NCBI GenBank assembly: GCA_026414485.1
Contig: JAOAIX010000007.1
Coordinates: forward strand, 32,770-96,769
Direction of reading: 5' to 3'
Origin: Candidatus Bathyarchaeota archaeon
GTDB taxonomy: Archaea > Thermoproteota > Bathyarchaeia > Bathyarchaeales > Bathycorpusculaceae
Length of the DNA stretch: 64,000 nucleotides
Shown here: positions 6,824 to 15,186 of the stretch, in pieces
Layout: every line of letters starts with the position of its first letter
Numbering within the stretch: position 1 is the first letter of the stretch
Program-made: the position numbers and the translations under genes
Notes under the pieces: generated by a model
What the model saw: only the letters and a program-made list of their open reading frames with translations
Told to the model about the DNA's origin: nothing
The model's database searches: none

Positions 6824-8008
6824 TTGAGATTTCGCCACAGCGTGTTCAAAGACGAGGCAAAACTAGACATAAACTACATCCCTGAACATCTGCCTCACCG
6901 AGAAAAAGAACACAGGCTGCTGACAGAGTTTTTCAATTTTATTTTAAATTTTCCCGAAAAAATGACCCAGCGCGTAATTGTCACAGGAGAAATTGGCACA
7001 GGAAAAACCGCTCTCTGCCAAAGATTTGGCGCAAACATGACAATAGAAGCTAACAAACATGGCGTGAACTTCCGCTATATACACGTCAACTGCCGCGAGT
7101 ACCGCGGTAAACTTTCACTCATTCTGCAGCACGCTGTAAACGTTCTAATGCCTAATTTCCCTAAACGCGGCTTCTCCGCCGAAGAAATTTTGGGCACCTT
7201 GCTGCAGAACTTAGATGAAGAAAACACACACCTGATTTTGGCGCTGGACGAATTTGACGTTCTCATCGAAAACGAAGGCGCAGACGCCGTCTACAATCTG
7301 ACTAGACTGCAGGAGATGAGATCTGGCAAACCACAAAGACTCTCATTCATATTCATTATGCGCGACTTATCGGTGACAAAACGTTTAGACGACAGTGCAA
7401 GAAGCACTCTCCAACGTAACATCATCCGCCTAGAAAAATACGGCAAAGACCAGCTGGTCGACATTTTAAATGAGCGTGTTCAATTGGCATTTGAACCAGC
7501 AACTATACCTGAAGACGTAGTTTCATTTGCAGCGGACATCGCTCAAAACGAGAGTGGAAACGCCCGCTTTGCCATTGAGCTTTTGTGGCGCGCAGGAAAA
7601 TACGCCGACGCTGAAGATCAAAGAGTAGTTACACCCGACTGCCTGCGCAAGGCGGTTTCCAGCATAATTCCCACTTTGCAGAAAAACGAAATTGAATCTT
7701 TAAATTTCCACGAAAAGCTTTTTCTTCTTGCAGCAGCGGAAGTGTTTAAAGACAAAGAAAAAGCCTATGCAACTCTAATGGAGATAGAGAAAGCTTACGC
7801 TGTAGCCTGCGAGGAATTTGAAGAACAACCCAACAGCCATACTATGCTCTGGAAGTACGTTCAAATGTTTTCCGCATTAGGCATTCTGAAAACCGAAATC
7901 TCAGGAACTGCGCAAAGAGGCAGATCAACTCTTATTTACTTGCCTGCAGTTTCAGCTGAAGAACTAACGCAGACACTACGGGCATCGCTTCAAAGAGGAA
8001 GAAAATGA
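6824..8008 (+). CDS. Orc1/Cdc6-type replication initiator ATPase
   Basis: A 394-residue AAA+ protein of the archaeal Orc1/Cdc6 family. Walker A is GEIGTGKTA near residue 54, Walker B is LALDEFD near residue 138, sensor 1 follows in FIFIMRD, and SGNARFAIELLWRAG (around residue 245) is the sensor 2/lid helix. The C-terminal part (after residue 300) is the winged-helix origin-binding domain. It starts at TTG 6824, six bases after GAGGATGA. Family members load the MCM helicase at origins, usually near their own gene. Here it heads an operon with a winged-helix regulator and moaC-moaB-moaA, an unusual setting. I cannot see recognisable origin boxes in the short gap upstream. Confidence 0.88.
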   Translation: MRFRHSVFKDEAKLDINYIPEHLPHREKEHRLLTEFFNFILNFPEKMTQRVIVTGEIGTGKTALCQRFGANMTIEANKHGVNFRYIHVNCREYRGKLSLILQHAVNVLMPNFPKRGFSAEEILGTLLQNLDEENTHLILALDEFDVLIENEGADAVYNLTRLQEMRSGKPQRLSFIFIMRDLSVTKRLDDSARSTLQRNIIRLEKYGKDQLVDILNERVQLAFEPATIPEDVVSFAADIAQNESGNARFAIELLWRAGKYADAEDQRVVTPDCLRKAVSSIIPTLQKNEIESLNFHEKLFLLAAAEVFKDKEKAYATLMEIEKAYAVACEEFEEQPNSHTMLWKYVQMFSALGILKTEISGTAQRGRSTLIYLPAVSAEELTQTLRASLQRGRK

Positions 8009-8311
8009 ATGGAAATCGAAGAAGTTTTTTCTTCAAAGCTACGTGTGAAAATCCTCAAACTCATCTACCGACTAGGTGAACTCAACGTTTCAGACATAGC
8101 CCGCAGAATCGGAATAAACTTCGCTATTGCAAATCAACATCTAAACCTTCTTGAGCAAGAAGGTATTGTACAGCAAAGAGTATATGGTAGAATCCGCATG
8201 TACAGGTTTAACCAAGCGTCCACAAAAGCAAAAGCTATACAAGACTTTATCGAAGCTTGGGAACAAGCAAACAAAACCCAAACAACCCAACTTAAGGAGA
8301 AAAATCTATGA
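8009..8311 (+). CDS. ArsR-like winged-helix regulator
   Basis: A 100-residue winged-helix DNA-binding protein. The first half (KLRVKILKLIYRLGELNVSD) and the recognition region (ARRIGINFAIANQHLNLLEQ) are a standard ArsR-type fold, followed by a wing (GRIRMYRF) and a charged C-terminal helix. It begins immediately after the orc1 stop codon, and moaC overlaps its end by four bases (ATGA). It is thus in the middle of one operon. It may control this operon; no effector-binding cysteine pair is present, so it is not a classical metal sensor. Confidence 0.8.
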   Translation: MEIEEVFSSKLRVKILKLIYRLGELNVSDIARRIGINFAIANQHLNLLEQEGIVQQRVYGRIRMYRFNQASTKAKAIQDFIEAWEQANKTQTTQLKEKNL

Positions 8312-8745
8312 CCATGGTGGATGTCTCAGCAAAAGCCGAAATTTCCCGCGAAGCAACCGCGGCTGGAACAATTAAACTCAAACCTGAAACTATCAAGTTA
8401 ATAAAAGACGGCAAAATCATGAAAGGCGAACCATTGTACACGGCAAAAATCTCAGGCATACTCGCCGCTAAGAAAACCAGTGAACTTATCCCACTTTGCC
8501 ACCCGCTGCCGCTAACCAACGTTGAAGTTGAGACAAAAATTTTGGACAAAAACACGGTTGAGGTAACAGCGCGAGTTAAAACCCGCGCACAAACAGGTGT
8601 AGAAATGGAAGCGTTAACAGCCGTTTCAGTGGCGCTGTTGACAATTTGGGATATGACAAAACAATACGAAAAAGACACCGAAGGACAATACCCGACCACG
8701 TCAATTGAAAACATTCACGTTGTTAAAAAAATTAAACAGGCGTAA
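8308..8745 (+). CDS. moaC: Cyclic pyranopterin monophosphate synthase
   Basis: A 145-residue MoaC, which converts the product of MoaA into cyclic pyranopterin monophosphate in molybdenum/tungsten cofactor synthesis. Family motifs are visible: MVDVSAK at the start, LIPLCHPLPL at residues 60-69, TGVEMEALTAVSVALLTIWDM and a conserved lysine-containing stretch near the C-terminus. Its ATG overlaps the stop of the winged-helix gene. moaB and moaA follow at once. The size is normal for an archaeal MoaC. Confidence 0.95.
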   Translation: MTMVDVSAKAEISREATAAGTIKLKPETIKLIKDGKIMKGEPLYTAKISGILAAKKTSELIPLCHPLPLTNVEVETKILDKNTVEVTARVKTRAQTGVEMEALTAVSVALLTIWDMTKQYEKDTEGQYPTTSIENIHVVKKIKQA

Positions 8746-8751
8746 CAAAAC

Positions 8752-9282
8752 ATGAGTGAAAGCACAAAAACCCACAAGTCACACGCCCCCAAAGCCCTCA
8801 ACTTTGCCGTTTTTATCTGCAGCACCTCCAGGTATGAAGCCCTACAAAAAGGCGAGACTCCAGCGGATCCTTCCGGCGATGCAGTTGAATCTTTACTGAA
8901 GAAAGCAGGACACAATGTACTGTTCAGACGTTTAATAGCAGACGACAAAGAGATGATTGAACACGCAGTAAAAAGCGTGATAAACAACGTCGGGCTGGAC
9001 GCAGCCATTTTCTGCGGCGGCACCGGCGTCACCCAACGCGACATAACCATTGAAACAGTTTCGCCCTTCTTAGATAAAACCTTGCCTGGATTCGGAGAGC
9101 TTTTTAGGCATCTGAGCTACAAACAAATAGGCTCAGCAGCACTTATGTCCCGCGCCATCGCCGGCGTCGCCAACGGCAAAGCGCTGTTTTGCATCCCAGG
9201 TTCCCCTAATGCTGTGCGAATTTCTGTCGAATTGCTTATATGTCCCGAGGCGTCCCACATCGTTAAGCACGCACGGGAATAA
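8752..9282 (+). CDS. moaB: Molybdenum cofactor biosynthesis protein B (MoaB/Mog)
   Basis: A 176-residue MoaB/MogA-family protein that activates molybdopterin by adenylylation before metal insertion. The molybdopterin-binding motif GGTGVTQRDITIE is near residue 85, and CIPGSPNAVRISVELLICPE near the end is the second conserved block. It lies six bases after moaC and three bases before moaA, so the three are translated from one mRNA. A tungsten enzyme could equally be the client, as is common in archaea. Confidence 0.93.
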   Translation: MSESTKTHKSHAPKALNFAVFICSTSRYEALQKGETPADPSGDAVESLLKKAGHNVLFRRLIADDKEMIEHAVKSVINNVGLDAAIFCGGTGVTQRDITIETVSPFLDKTLPGFGELFRHLSYKQIGSAALMSRAIAGVANGKALFCIPGSPNAVRISVELLICPEASHIVKHARE

Positions 9283-9285
9283 CGC

Positions 9286-10215
9286 ATGACCTTAAGCGAC
9301 AATTGCGGACGACCATTACTTAATTTACGTATTTCAGTTACCCAGCGATGCAATTTACACTGCACCTACTGCCACAGAGAAGGAGAGGTAAAACAGGCAA
9401 ACCGCTCTGCTGAAAAAATGTCCCCCGACGAAATTGTCCGCATCGCTAAAACCGCAGTAAACCTTGGAATTCAAAGAATTAAACTAACAGGCGGCGAACC
9501 ATTGATGCGCCAAGACCTCTGCGATATAGTGCAGGGCATAGCTCACATCCCCAGCATCAAAGATCTGTCTATGACCACCAACGGCATACTACTGGCTCCC
9601 ATCGCAGAAAAACTTCGCACAGCCGGCTTAAACCGTGTAAACATAAGTTTACCAACTTTAAATCCTGAGACCTACAAAAAACTGACAGGCGGCAATCTAA
9701 AACAAGCATTAGCCGGTGTCCAAGCAGCCGCAAAAGCAGGGTTCTGCCCTGTAAAACTCAACATGGTTATCTTAAAAGGCATAAACGAAAACGACGTAGC
9801 CGACATGATTGATTTTGCCCGCCAAACCGGCACAGTCCTCCAACTCATAGAGTTAGACCCCATAAACGTCAGCGGCGACTACTACTCAACACATCACCGC
9901 TTCCTAGACGAGCAAGAAGCCATACTCAAAGAAAAAGCCATAAGCATCGAAAGCCGACGCTTTATGCACAACAGACGCATTTACCACTTGCCCCACGTCA
10001 CAGTTGAAGTGGTGCATCCAATTGAAAACACAGAATTTTGTATGCACTGCACAAGAATACGAGTTACCAGCGACGGCAAATTGAAACCCTGCCTCATGCG
10101 AAACGACAACCTCACCGACCTCTTAACCCCACTACGAGAGGGCGCAACCGACGAAGAACTAACACAACTGTTCAAACAGGCAAACAAACTAAGAGAGCCC
10201 TTCAACAAAAACTAA
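9286..10215 (+). CDS. moaA: GTP 3',8-cyclase
   Basis: A 309-residue radical SAM enzyme catalysing the first step of molybdopterin synthesis from GTP. The SAM-binding cluster cysteines are C22, C26 and C29 (CNLHCTYC). The second, substrate-binding cluster is formed by C252, C255 and C269 (FCMHCTRIR...KPCL). The SAM motif LTGGEPLMRQDL and MTTNGILL are present. The bacterial C-terminal GG tail is absent, which is usual in archaeal short forms. It is the last gene of the orc1-wHTH-moaC-moaB-moaA operon. Confidence 0.95.
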   Translation: MTLSDNCGRPLLNLRISVTQRCNLHCTYCHREGEVKQANRSAEKMSPDEIVRIAKTAVNLGIQRIKLTGGEPLMRQDLCDIVQGIAHIPSIKDLSMTTNGILLAPIAEKLRTAGLNRVNISLPTLNPETYKKLTGGNLKQALAGVQAAAKAGFCPVKLNMVILKGINENDVADMIDFARQTGTVLQLIELDPINVSGDYYSTHHRFLDEQEAILKEKAISIESRRFMHNRRIYHLPHVTVEVVHPIENTEFCMHCTRIRVTSDGKLKPCLMRNDNLTDLLTPLREGATDEELTQLFKQANKLREPFNKN

Positions 10216-10620
10216 AAAATAAAAAAGAATAGTTCACAATTGAAAATATCATTACATCCTGAATTAGAGCGCACTAATCCCCACACATGTGCTTTTGAAG
10301 AATTAAATACGCCCTAAAACTCACCTTTGATCTTATTTTTTGCGTAATTTGCTACATTGGATGACTGTGTTTTAGTTTTCTCCATCGGTCACGGCGTCAT
10401 ATCTTTGGTTGTTCTTGATTCTTCATTTCCTACAAACTTCCACAGTTTTTTGTGTCTACAAACTTTGCAAGTCAACACGCTTATTTTTTCGTCTCCTCTT
10501 ATTCTACTTTATTCAGAATAAACAGTGGTTACTATTCAATAATTAGCACAGTTTATATAAAACAATCCTTAAATTAAATATTGATTTTGTACCCCCTAGC
10601 TGAAAGTAGGGTAGTTTGAT
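10216..10620 (+). other. Intergenic stretch with promoter of the receiver-PAS gene
   Basis: No gene is visible in these 405 bases. A TATA box, TTTATATAA, lies at 10552-10560 and predicts a start near 10583. A small stem CCCTA (10594-10598) with TAGGG (10607-10611) would sit in the 5' leader just before the TTG start and could mask it. The rest is AT-rich with no clear repeat. Confidence 0.4.
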
Positions 10621-12513
10621 TTGAATCAAGGCTTAACTTCGGTCAAAACACCTGTTCGCGTTTTGCATGTTGACGATGATGCTTCTTTCTTGGAAGTTTC
10701 CAGAGAAATCCTTCAAGCAGAGAACAATTTTGAAATTGACTATGCGTTGAGTGTTGATGAAGCCTTCCAGAAGCTTAGGGCTAAAGTTTATGATGTGGTT
10801 GTTGCTGATTATGAGATGCCTAAAAAAGATGGACTGTATTTTTTAAGTGAACTAAAAAAGGACGATAAAGAAATACCCTTTATTTTGTTTACCGGGAAGG
10901 GCAGAGAGGACGTTGCCATACAAGCGTTGAATTTAGGTGCTGATTATTACTTAAATAAGCAAGGTTCGCCACAGACCGTTTATGGCGAATTGTCTCATGC
11001 AATATATCTGTTGGCTGAACGCGCAAAGACAAGATACGAACTTAAGCGGGAGCGTGACATTTTAGAGAGCGTCACCGCTAATGTTGGAGCTGGTTTGGCG
11101 ATTATAGACCAGAATTACCGTATTGTTTGGGCTAACCGCGTGATGGAAGGTATCTGTGGTTCTACGGTTGCTGGTAAACTTTGCTACTCCACTTTCAACA
11201 ATTTAGATTATGTCTGTCCTAGTTGTGGCGTCAAAAAAGTTTTCGAGGGAGCACTTTTTGACTCTCATGAGTTCCAAACGGTGGATAAAGATGGCAATCC
11301 TGTGTGGGTTGAGTTGATTGTTACACCGATTAAAGACGAATCAGGCAAGGTAACCTCTGCTTTAGAGCTTGCCGTTAACATAACCGAGCGTAAAAAAGTG
11401 GAAGAGTTACTCAAAGATAGTTATGCACGGTTAGAAGCCATTGTTTCTAATGCTCCCCTTGGCATAGCAACAACTTCCCCAGATTTCAAGATCCTAAGTG
11501 CAAACAAATCGTTCTGCAGAATAACGGGTTATTCAGAAGATGAGCTAAAGAAATTAACCTTTAAAGATTTTGTACATCCCGACGATGTTAAAGAAAGCAT
11601 CTCAACCATGTCTAAACTTAGCTCTGGGGCTATTCCATTTTTCAGTCAAGAGCGACGACACATAAGAAAAGATGGCACCGTACGATATGGGAAAGTTATT
11701 GTGAGTGCAATACGTGATAAAGAAGGTAAAGCTATTCTTTATGTTGTTGAACTTGAAGATATAACTGAACAAAAGGAAGCCCAAACTCTCATACAAAAAG
11801 AAATCGCGTTAAAGACCACACTCATAGATAATTTGCCCTGTATTGCTCTGATTTTGAAGAAAGAAAGTAGAGAAATTGTGGCGTCTAACAAAATAGCAAG
11901 AGAAATGGGAGCAATCGCCGGAGAATACTGCTATAAAGTTTGCGCAGAAAGAGAGTTGCCCTGCCCCTTTTGCCGTGCACCTATATTGTGGGAAACAAAT
12001 GCCCCTCAACAGCTCGAAGTTAAGTATAAAGGAAAATATTACCGCGGAATTTGGGTTCCTTACAATGAAGAAATGTATGTTCACTACATTTTTGATATAA
12101 CAGAGCAAAAACTAGTTCAAGAGGAAATTAATCAAGTTAAGCAGCGATTAGAAGCACACACTCTGAACTCGCCGCTTGCCGAACTCGAGTTCACCTCTGA
12201 CTACCATATAATTCGATGGTCTAAAAAAGCCGAAAAAATGTTCGGTTGGCAATCAAATGAAGTTTTAGGAAAAGACATTTCTAAACTAAATCTTGTTTAT
12301 CTTGAAGACTTACCAAAAGTGAAGCAACTAATGAGCGACATGCTAACGGGCAAACTCCAAAATTGTGTCAGTCGTAATGGTAACTATCGAAAAGACGGGA
12401 CTGTTATTGATTGTGAGTGGTACAACTCGGCAGTTTATGACTCCGAGGGAAAAGTAGTCTCTATTTTTTCTAGAGTTCTGGATATAACTGAACGCAAAAA
12501 GTTTTGTGAATAA
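10621..12513 (+). CDS. Receiver domain plus four PAS domains; kinase part missing
   Basis: A 630-residue cytoplasmic signalling protein. Residues about 12-130 are a CheY-like receiver with acidic D18-D20 and phospho-acceptor D63 (VVADYEMP), then T91/K93 in FTGKGRED. Four PAS modules follow, ending with NITERKK near 255, ITEQKEA near 385, ITEQKL near 497 and ITERKK at the end. PAS1 and PAS3 carry CPSC and CPFC cysteine pairs that could bind a metal or sense redox. In comparable archaeal proteins a HisKA/HATPase kinase follows the last PAS; here the frame stops right after it. Kinase-like residues are recognisable downstream, so this is probably a truncated hybrid kinase. The start is TTG. Confidence 0.8.
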   Translation: MNQGLTSVKTPVRVLHVDDDASFLEVSREILQAENNFEIDYALSVDEAFQKLRAKVYDVVVADYEMPKKDGLYFLSELKKDDKEIPFILFTGKGREDVAIQALNLGADYYLNKQGSPQTVYGELSHAIYLLAERAKTRYELKRERDILESVTANVGAGLAIIDQNYRIVWANRVMEGICGSTVAGKLCYSTFNNLDYVCPSCGVKKVFEGALFDSHEFQTVDKDGNPVWVELIVTPIKDESGKVTSALELAVNITERKKVEELLKDSYARLEAIVSNAPLGIATTSPDFKILSANKSFCRITGYSEDELKKLTFKDFVHPDDVKESISTMSKLSSGAIPFFSQERRHIRKDGTVRYGKVIVSAIRDKEGKAILYVVELEDITEQKEAQTLIQKEIALKTTLIDNLPCIALILKKESREIVASNKIAREMGAIAGEYCYKVCAERELPCPFCRAPILWETNAPQQLEVKYKGKYYRGIWVPYNEEMYVHYIFDITEQKLVQEEINQVKQRLEAHTLNSPLAELEFTSDYHIIRWSKKAEKMFGWQSNEVLGKDISKLNLVYLEDLPKVKQLMSDMLTGKLQNCVSRNGNYRKDGTVIDCEWYNSAVYDSEGKVVSIFSRVLDITERKKFCE

Positions 12514-12584
12514 CTACTTAAGCACGTCAAAACAACAACCAAAGTCACCAACAAAGCACTGGATAGTGCAGAGCCCATAATCTA

Positions 12585-12668
12585 GGGGATGACTGCGTAG
12601 GGATAAACTCTGAAGAAAAAACTATTCGCCAAAGGTTTGGGCGGAAAACAGCCTATGCTTATACTTAA
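12585..12668 (+). pseudogene. Remnant of a histidine-kinase ATPase domain
   Basis: A short frame ending at a TAA (12666-12668) reads DDCVGINSEEKT followed by FGRKTAYAY. This resembles the N/G1 and G2 boxes of histidine-kinase ATPase domains (D-x-G-VGI-x-x-E-x-x-x-I-F-x-x-x-FGK-x-TG-x-GL). It lies 70 bases after the stop of the receiver-PAS gene, in the position where its kinase domain would be, with a stop codon just before it. I infer decay of the kinase end by deletions and frameshift. Ordinary chance similarity cannot be excluded by eye. Confidence 0.4.
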
Positions 12669-12814
12669 TTAAAAAGAGTATTGTGAACTTTACAACTGCG
12701 TTATACAGAAGAAAACCTGAATAGAAAAGGTGCATAAATTTCTACTGTTCACACCTGATATTTGTCCAGTAGTAGAAAAAAGCTTCTACAAAAGGTGTAC
12801 AACTGTGCCGTGGA

Positions 12815-12893
12815 TGGCGGGTTCGGTGGGATTTGAACCCACGATCTCCGGCTCCGAAGGCCGACACCTTAATCCGTGCTAGGCTACGAACCC
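12815..12893 (-). tRNA. tRNA-Arg (anticodon UCG)
   Basis: A complete cloverleaf is readable on the minus strand: acceptor GGGTTCG/CGAACCC, a D arm closed by GCCT/AGGT, anticodon stem TCGGC/GCCGG with loop CTTCGGA (anticodon TCG), T arm GTGGG-TTCAAAT-CCCAC, discriminator G and an encoded CCA (12815-12817). No intron is present. It is divergent from tRNA-Ile, with 98 bases between them. Confidence 0.93.
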
Positions 12894-12949
12894 AGCCGAC
12901 AGAACACTACACAAACGCATCTTGCAGATTAAAAACGTTTATGATAATT

Positions 12950-12957
12950 CTTATAAA
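12950..12957 (+). promoter_or_regulatory. TATA box of tRNA-Ile
   Basis: CTTATAAA ends 34 bases before the first base of tRNA-Ile, the usual distance for an archaeal tRNA promoter with a short leader. Confidence 0.5.
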
Positions 12958-12991
12958 CCTACATATCATTAACTGTTGGCACATAAAGCTT

Positions 12992-13066
12992 GGGCCGGTA
13001 GCTCAGCACGGCTGGAGCGTTCGACTGATAATCGAAAGGTCGCCGGTTCAAATCCGGCTCGGCCCA
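12992..13066 (+). tRNA. tRNA-Ile (anticodon GAU)
   Basis: The cloverleaf is complete: acceptor GGGCCGG/TCGGCCC, D arm GCTC/GAGC, anticodon stem TTCGA/TCGAA with loop CTGATAA (anticodon GAT), T arm GCCGG-TTCAAAT-CCGGC and discriminator A. CCA is not encoded (the next bases are CCT), unlike in the neighbouring tRNA-Arg. No intron. Confidence 0.95.
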
Positions 13067-13121
13067 CCTCACACAAATTATAAATTTACAATTCCCTTAT
13101 AATACACTGGAGGTTGCTATT

Positions 13122-13511
13122 TTGGCTAAAGACGAAGAGGTTTTAGAAGAACTTAAGAAAATCCGTGTTTTACTAGAGCCCAAACCTGCACCCCCTGCTG
13201 CTACACCACCTAAAGGCTTTTGGAACGAGTTCAAAGATTTTCTATCAAAATACAAGGTCATGGGTTTAGCTATCGCCTTCATTATGGGTCTCTACCTTGG
13301 TGGACTGGTGCAATCCCTTGTTAAAGACCTACTGCTGCCCGTTATTGGTTTAGCAATCCCAGGCTTAGAAGACCTAGCTACCTACGCTGTTGCAATTGGA
13401 AACCAAACTTTCGGAATCGGCAGCTTCCTAGTTGCGCTGATTACGTTCTTGATTGTAGCATTGGTTATCTTCATAATTGTAAAGGTAACCAAACGTTGGG
13501 GAATAGAATAA
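13122..13511 (+). CDS. mscL: Large-conductance mechanosensitive channel MscL
   Basis: A 129-residue MscL homologue, an osmotic safety valve in the cytoplasmic membrane. An N-terminal 30-residue charged and proline-rich extension (KPAPPAATPP) precedes the amphipathic start GFWNEFKDFLSKYKVMGLA. TM1 (about 48-70, with GLYLGGLVQSLVKDLLLPVIGL) lines the pore and TM2 (about 98-121) ends in KVTKRWGIE. The periplasmic loop is short. Start TTG 13122 is five bases after a GGAGGTTG region. It follows tRNA-Ile and converges with the first Lrp pair. Confidence 0.88.
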   Translation: MAKDEEVLEELKKIRVLLEPKPAPPAATPPKGFWNEFKDFLSKYKVMGLAIAFIMGLYLGGLVQSLVKDLLLPVIGLAIPGLEDLATYAVAIGNQTFGIGSFLVALITFLIVALVIFIIVKVTKRWGIE

Positions 13512-13739
13512 ACCCACTTCTCCCTCTTTTTTGTTCATATAAACGCTTTGAAAACCAGTTACTATAGGTGTTACTGTAGATTATTGCCTTTTTCTTTTCA
13601 GTAACTATTCTTCTCTTATATGAAGAACTTCACCTGAATTTACCTCAAAATCTCATAAGGTCCTTCTTACTTGAAGAGTTGCTTGCCGAAACAACTGTTA
13701 GTATTCTTTGCCCTTTTTTCTAGGAGTGTTTCTTTTATT

Positions 13740-14183
13740 TCATGGTTTGTCTGGAAGCAACGGGATAGTGTCTCTTATTGACAAAGAAATCTCCATTTGC
13801 TCTATGCCTGTTGCCCTTATGTCTTTAAGTACTTTATCGAGGTGCCTTATGTCTTTTGCAACAGCTAAAGCAAATATGTCAAATTCCCCCATTATTCCTT
13901 GCGTTGCAATCACGTTTGGAAGTTTTGAAATTTTCTCTATTATGTCCAATTTATCTTCTTTTCTTGAAATTTTCAACATTAGAAAAACTTTGCACTGGTA
14001 ACCAAATTTTGCCAAGTTCACGTCAGCTGAGCAAGCGACTATCACTTCGTCCTTTTTCATTTGTTCAAATCTGTTTTTCACAGTACCAGGAGAAATGTTA
14101 AGTCTTTTTGCTATTGTTGTAAATGGAGTACGTGAATCCTTCAAAAGTTCATCTATTATAGCCCTGTCAATCTCATCTAGCAT
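13740..14183 (-). CDS. Lrp/AsnC-family regulator (pair 1, downstream member)
   Basis: A 147-residue Lrp/AsnC protein. The N-terminal helix-turn-helix (IDRAIIDELLKDSRTPFTTI, then NISPGTVKNRFEQMKKDEVI) is followed by the C-terminal RAM/AsnC ligand-binding domain with the conserved IMGEFDIFAL turn. Such proteins form dimers or octamers and respond to amino acids. Its start overlaps the end of another Lrp gene by 11 bases, so the two are co-translated and could form a heteromer. The target and effector are unknown. It converges with mscL across 228 bases of T-rich sequence. Confidence 0.88.
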   Translation of the reverse strand: MLDEIDRAIIDELLKDSRTPFTTIAKRLNISPGTVKNRFEQMKKDEVIVACSADVNLAKFGYQCKVFLMLKISRKEDKLDIIEKISKLPNVIATQGIMGEFDIFALAVAKDIRHLDKVLKDIRATGIEQMEISLSIRDTIPLLPDKP

Positions 14184-14661
14184 ACTTACCTTCTCTTGTA
14201 GGGGTTATTTCAACATTTTCAAGCGTTAACTTCCCATTTTGCGTCCAAATGTTAAGAACAGCAGCTTTCACCCACTCTTGCTTTTTTAGTTTCTGCAAGA
14301 TATCTTCCAGTTTTTGGATGTTCTTTGTCAGACAATAAGCAACAATATCATAACGACCGACGCATCTAAAAATGTTAAATAACCCTTCTTGCCGTTTTAG
14401 AAACTCTACCGCTTCTAGTTCATGAGCTAAATCGATTGTTAACCAAATAGTTGACAAGCTTTCAAAATTGCCCAATTCGCGTGCTGCAATAAGCGAGTAG
14501 CCTGTTATAACACCGTTTTTTTCTAAATTTCTAATTCGCTTAAAAATGGCATTCGACGAAACACCACACTCTCTAGCTATCTCTTTCAAATTAGTCCGCG
14601 AATCCTTAATGAGGCTTTTTAGAATTTTCACATCTATCTCGTCTATTTCGACAGCCGACAT
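14173..14661 (-). CDS. Lrp/AsnC-family regulator (pair 1, upstream member)
   Basis: A 162-residue Lrp/AsnC protein: helix-turn-helix at residues about 5-55 (EIDVKILKSLIKDSRTNLKE, SSNAIFKRIRNLEKNG), then the AsnC-type domain with CVGRYDIVAYCLTKN. A longer in-frame start at 14760 adds 33 residues that do not resemble the family; I use ATG 14661, which follows GGGGAAG. It shares an operon with the second Lrp gene. Upstream, TTAGT-7 nt-ACTAA (14765-14781) is a possible Lrp-type half-site pair. Confidence 0.88.
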   Translation of the reverse strand: MSAVEIDEIDVKILKSLIKDSRTNLKEIARECGVSSNAIFKRIRNLEKNGVITGYSLIAARELGNFESLSTIWLTIDLAHELEAVEFLKRQEGLFNIFRCVGRYDIVAYCLTKNIQKLEDILQKLKKQEWVKAAVLNIWTQNGKLTLENVEITPTREGKYAR

Positions 14662-14764
14662 TTTTCTTCCCCAAGCAATCCCGAATAATACCGTGCTAAC
14701 TTTGATAGATAAACTTTCACGTTTGACCAAAACCTCATTAAAATTAAATTTATCGCCCAAAATA

Positions 14765-14781
14765 TTAGTTTAAAAGACTAA
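14765..14781. promoter_or_regulatory. Inverted repeat upstream of Lrp pair 1
   Basis: TTAGT and ACTAA are separated by seven bases, giving a 17-base interrupted palindrome about 105 bases upstream of the Lrp start. Length and symmetry resemble Lrp-family sites, but the arms are short and the region is AT-rich. Confidence 0.3.
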
Positions 14782-14863
14782 ATTCCAATGACAAAGCTAA
14801 TAATCATCAAAAATTCTCAATTTTACTGCAAAAAGTTAAATACCTTGAAGCAAAAACAGCTTA

Positions 14864-15075
14864 AAATGGAGAAGTAACCATCCAAGCGTGCTTGCTGTAA
14901 ATTGATAACGCAAAGCTGATGAGACATAACGCCTTTAAGGAGAGCATAAAAAGGAACGGGCTGAATGAGCTTGGCAGTTTAAACTCAAAAGCGGTAGCAG
15001 CTAAGAGTTTACAAAGGTTTCATTCTCTCTCTCCAAATCTCCTCTCCACTGCCAAGCTCCAGTAAACCTTCTAAT
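14864..15075 (+). ncRNA. Candidate structured RNA (or 48-codon ORF)
   Basis: This 425-base gap between an Lrp gene and htpX holds a TATA-like GTTAAATA (14835-14842) that predicts an RNA starting near 14864. A perfect 12-bp helix, GAGCTTGGCAGT (14967-14978) with ACTGCCAAGCTC (15048-15059), encloses a second 7-bp helix, TAAACTC (14980-14986) with GAGTTTA (15005-15011). An upstream GGAGAG can pair with the CTCTCC tracts inside. The same stretch contains an open frame from ATG 14919 to TAA 15065 (48 residues, basic, no ribosome-binding site). Either a structured RNA or a small protein is possible. No known RNA family is recognised. Confidence 0.3.
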
Positions 15076-15186
15076 ATCTCGTCTGATTTCAAAAGAGACG
15101 AAATAAAAAATAAATTAGAGAGCAACAATGAGAGAAACATTATAAACATCCAAATAGACTAAAAAAGAAAGGGGGAAATTTAACCT

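Noticed and set aside
8008..8311. Metal-sensing ArsR/SmtB repressor
   Set aside because: The protein has the winged helix but no cysteine or histidine metal-site pattern.
14915..14970. C/D box guide RNA (TGATGA near 14918 and CTGA near 14961)
   Set aside because: Internal D' and C' boxes are missing and the terminal stem is absent; the matches are short enough to be chance.
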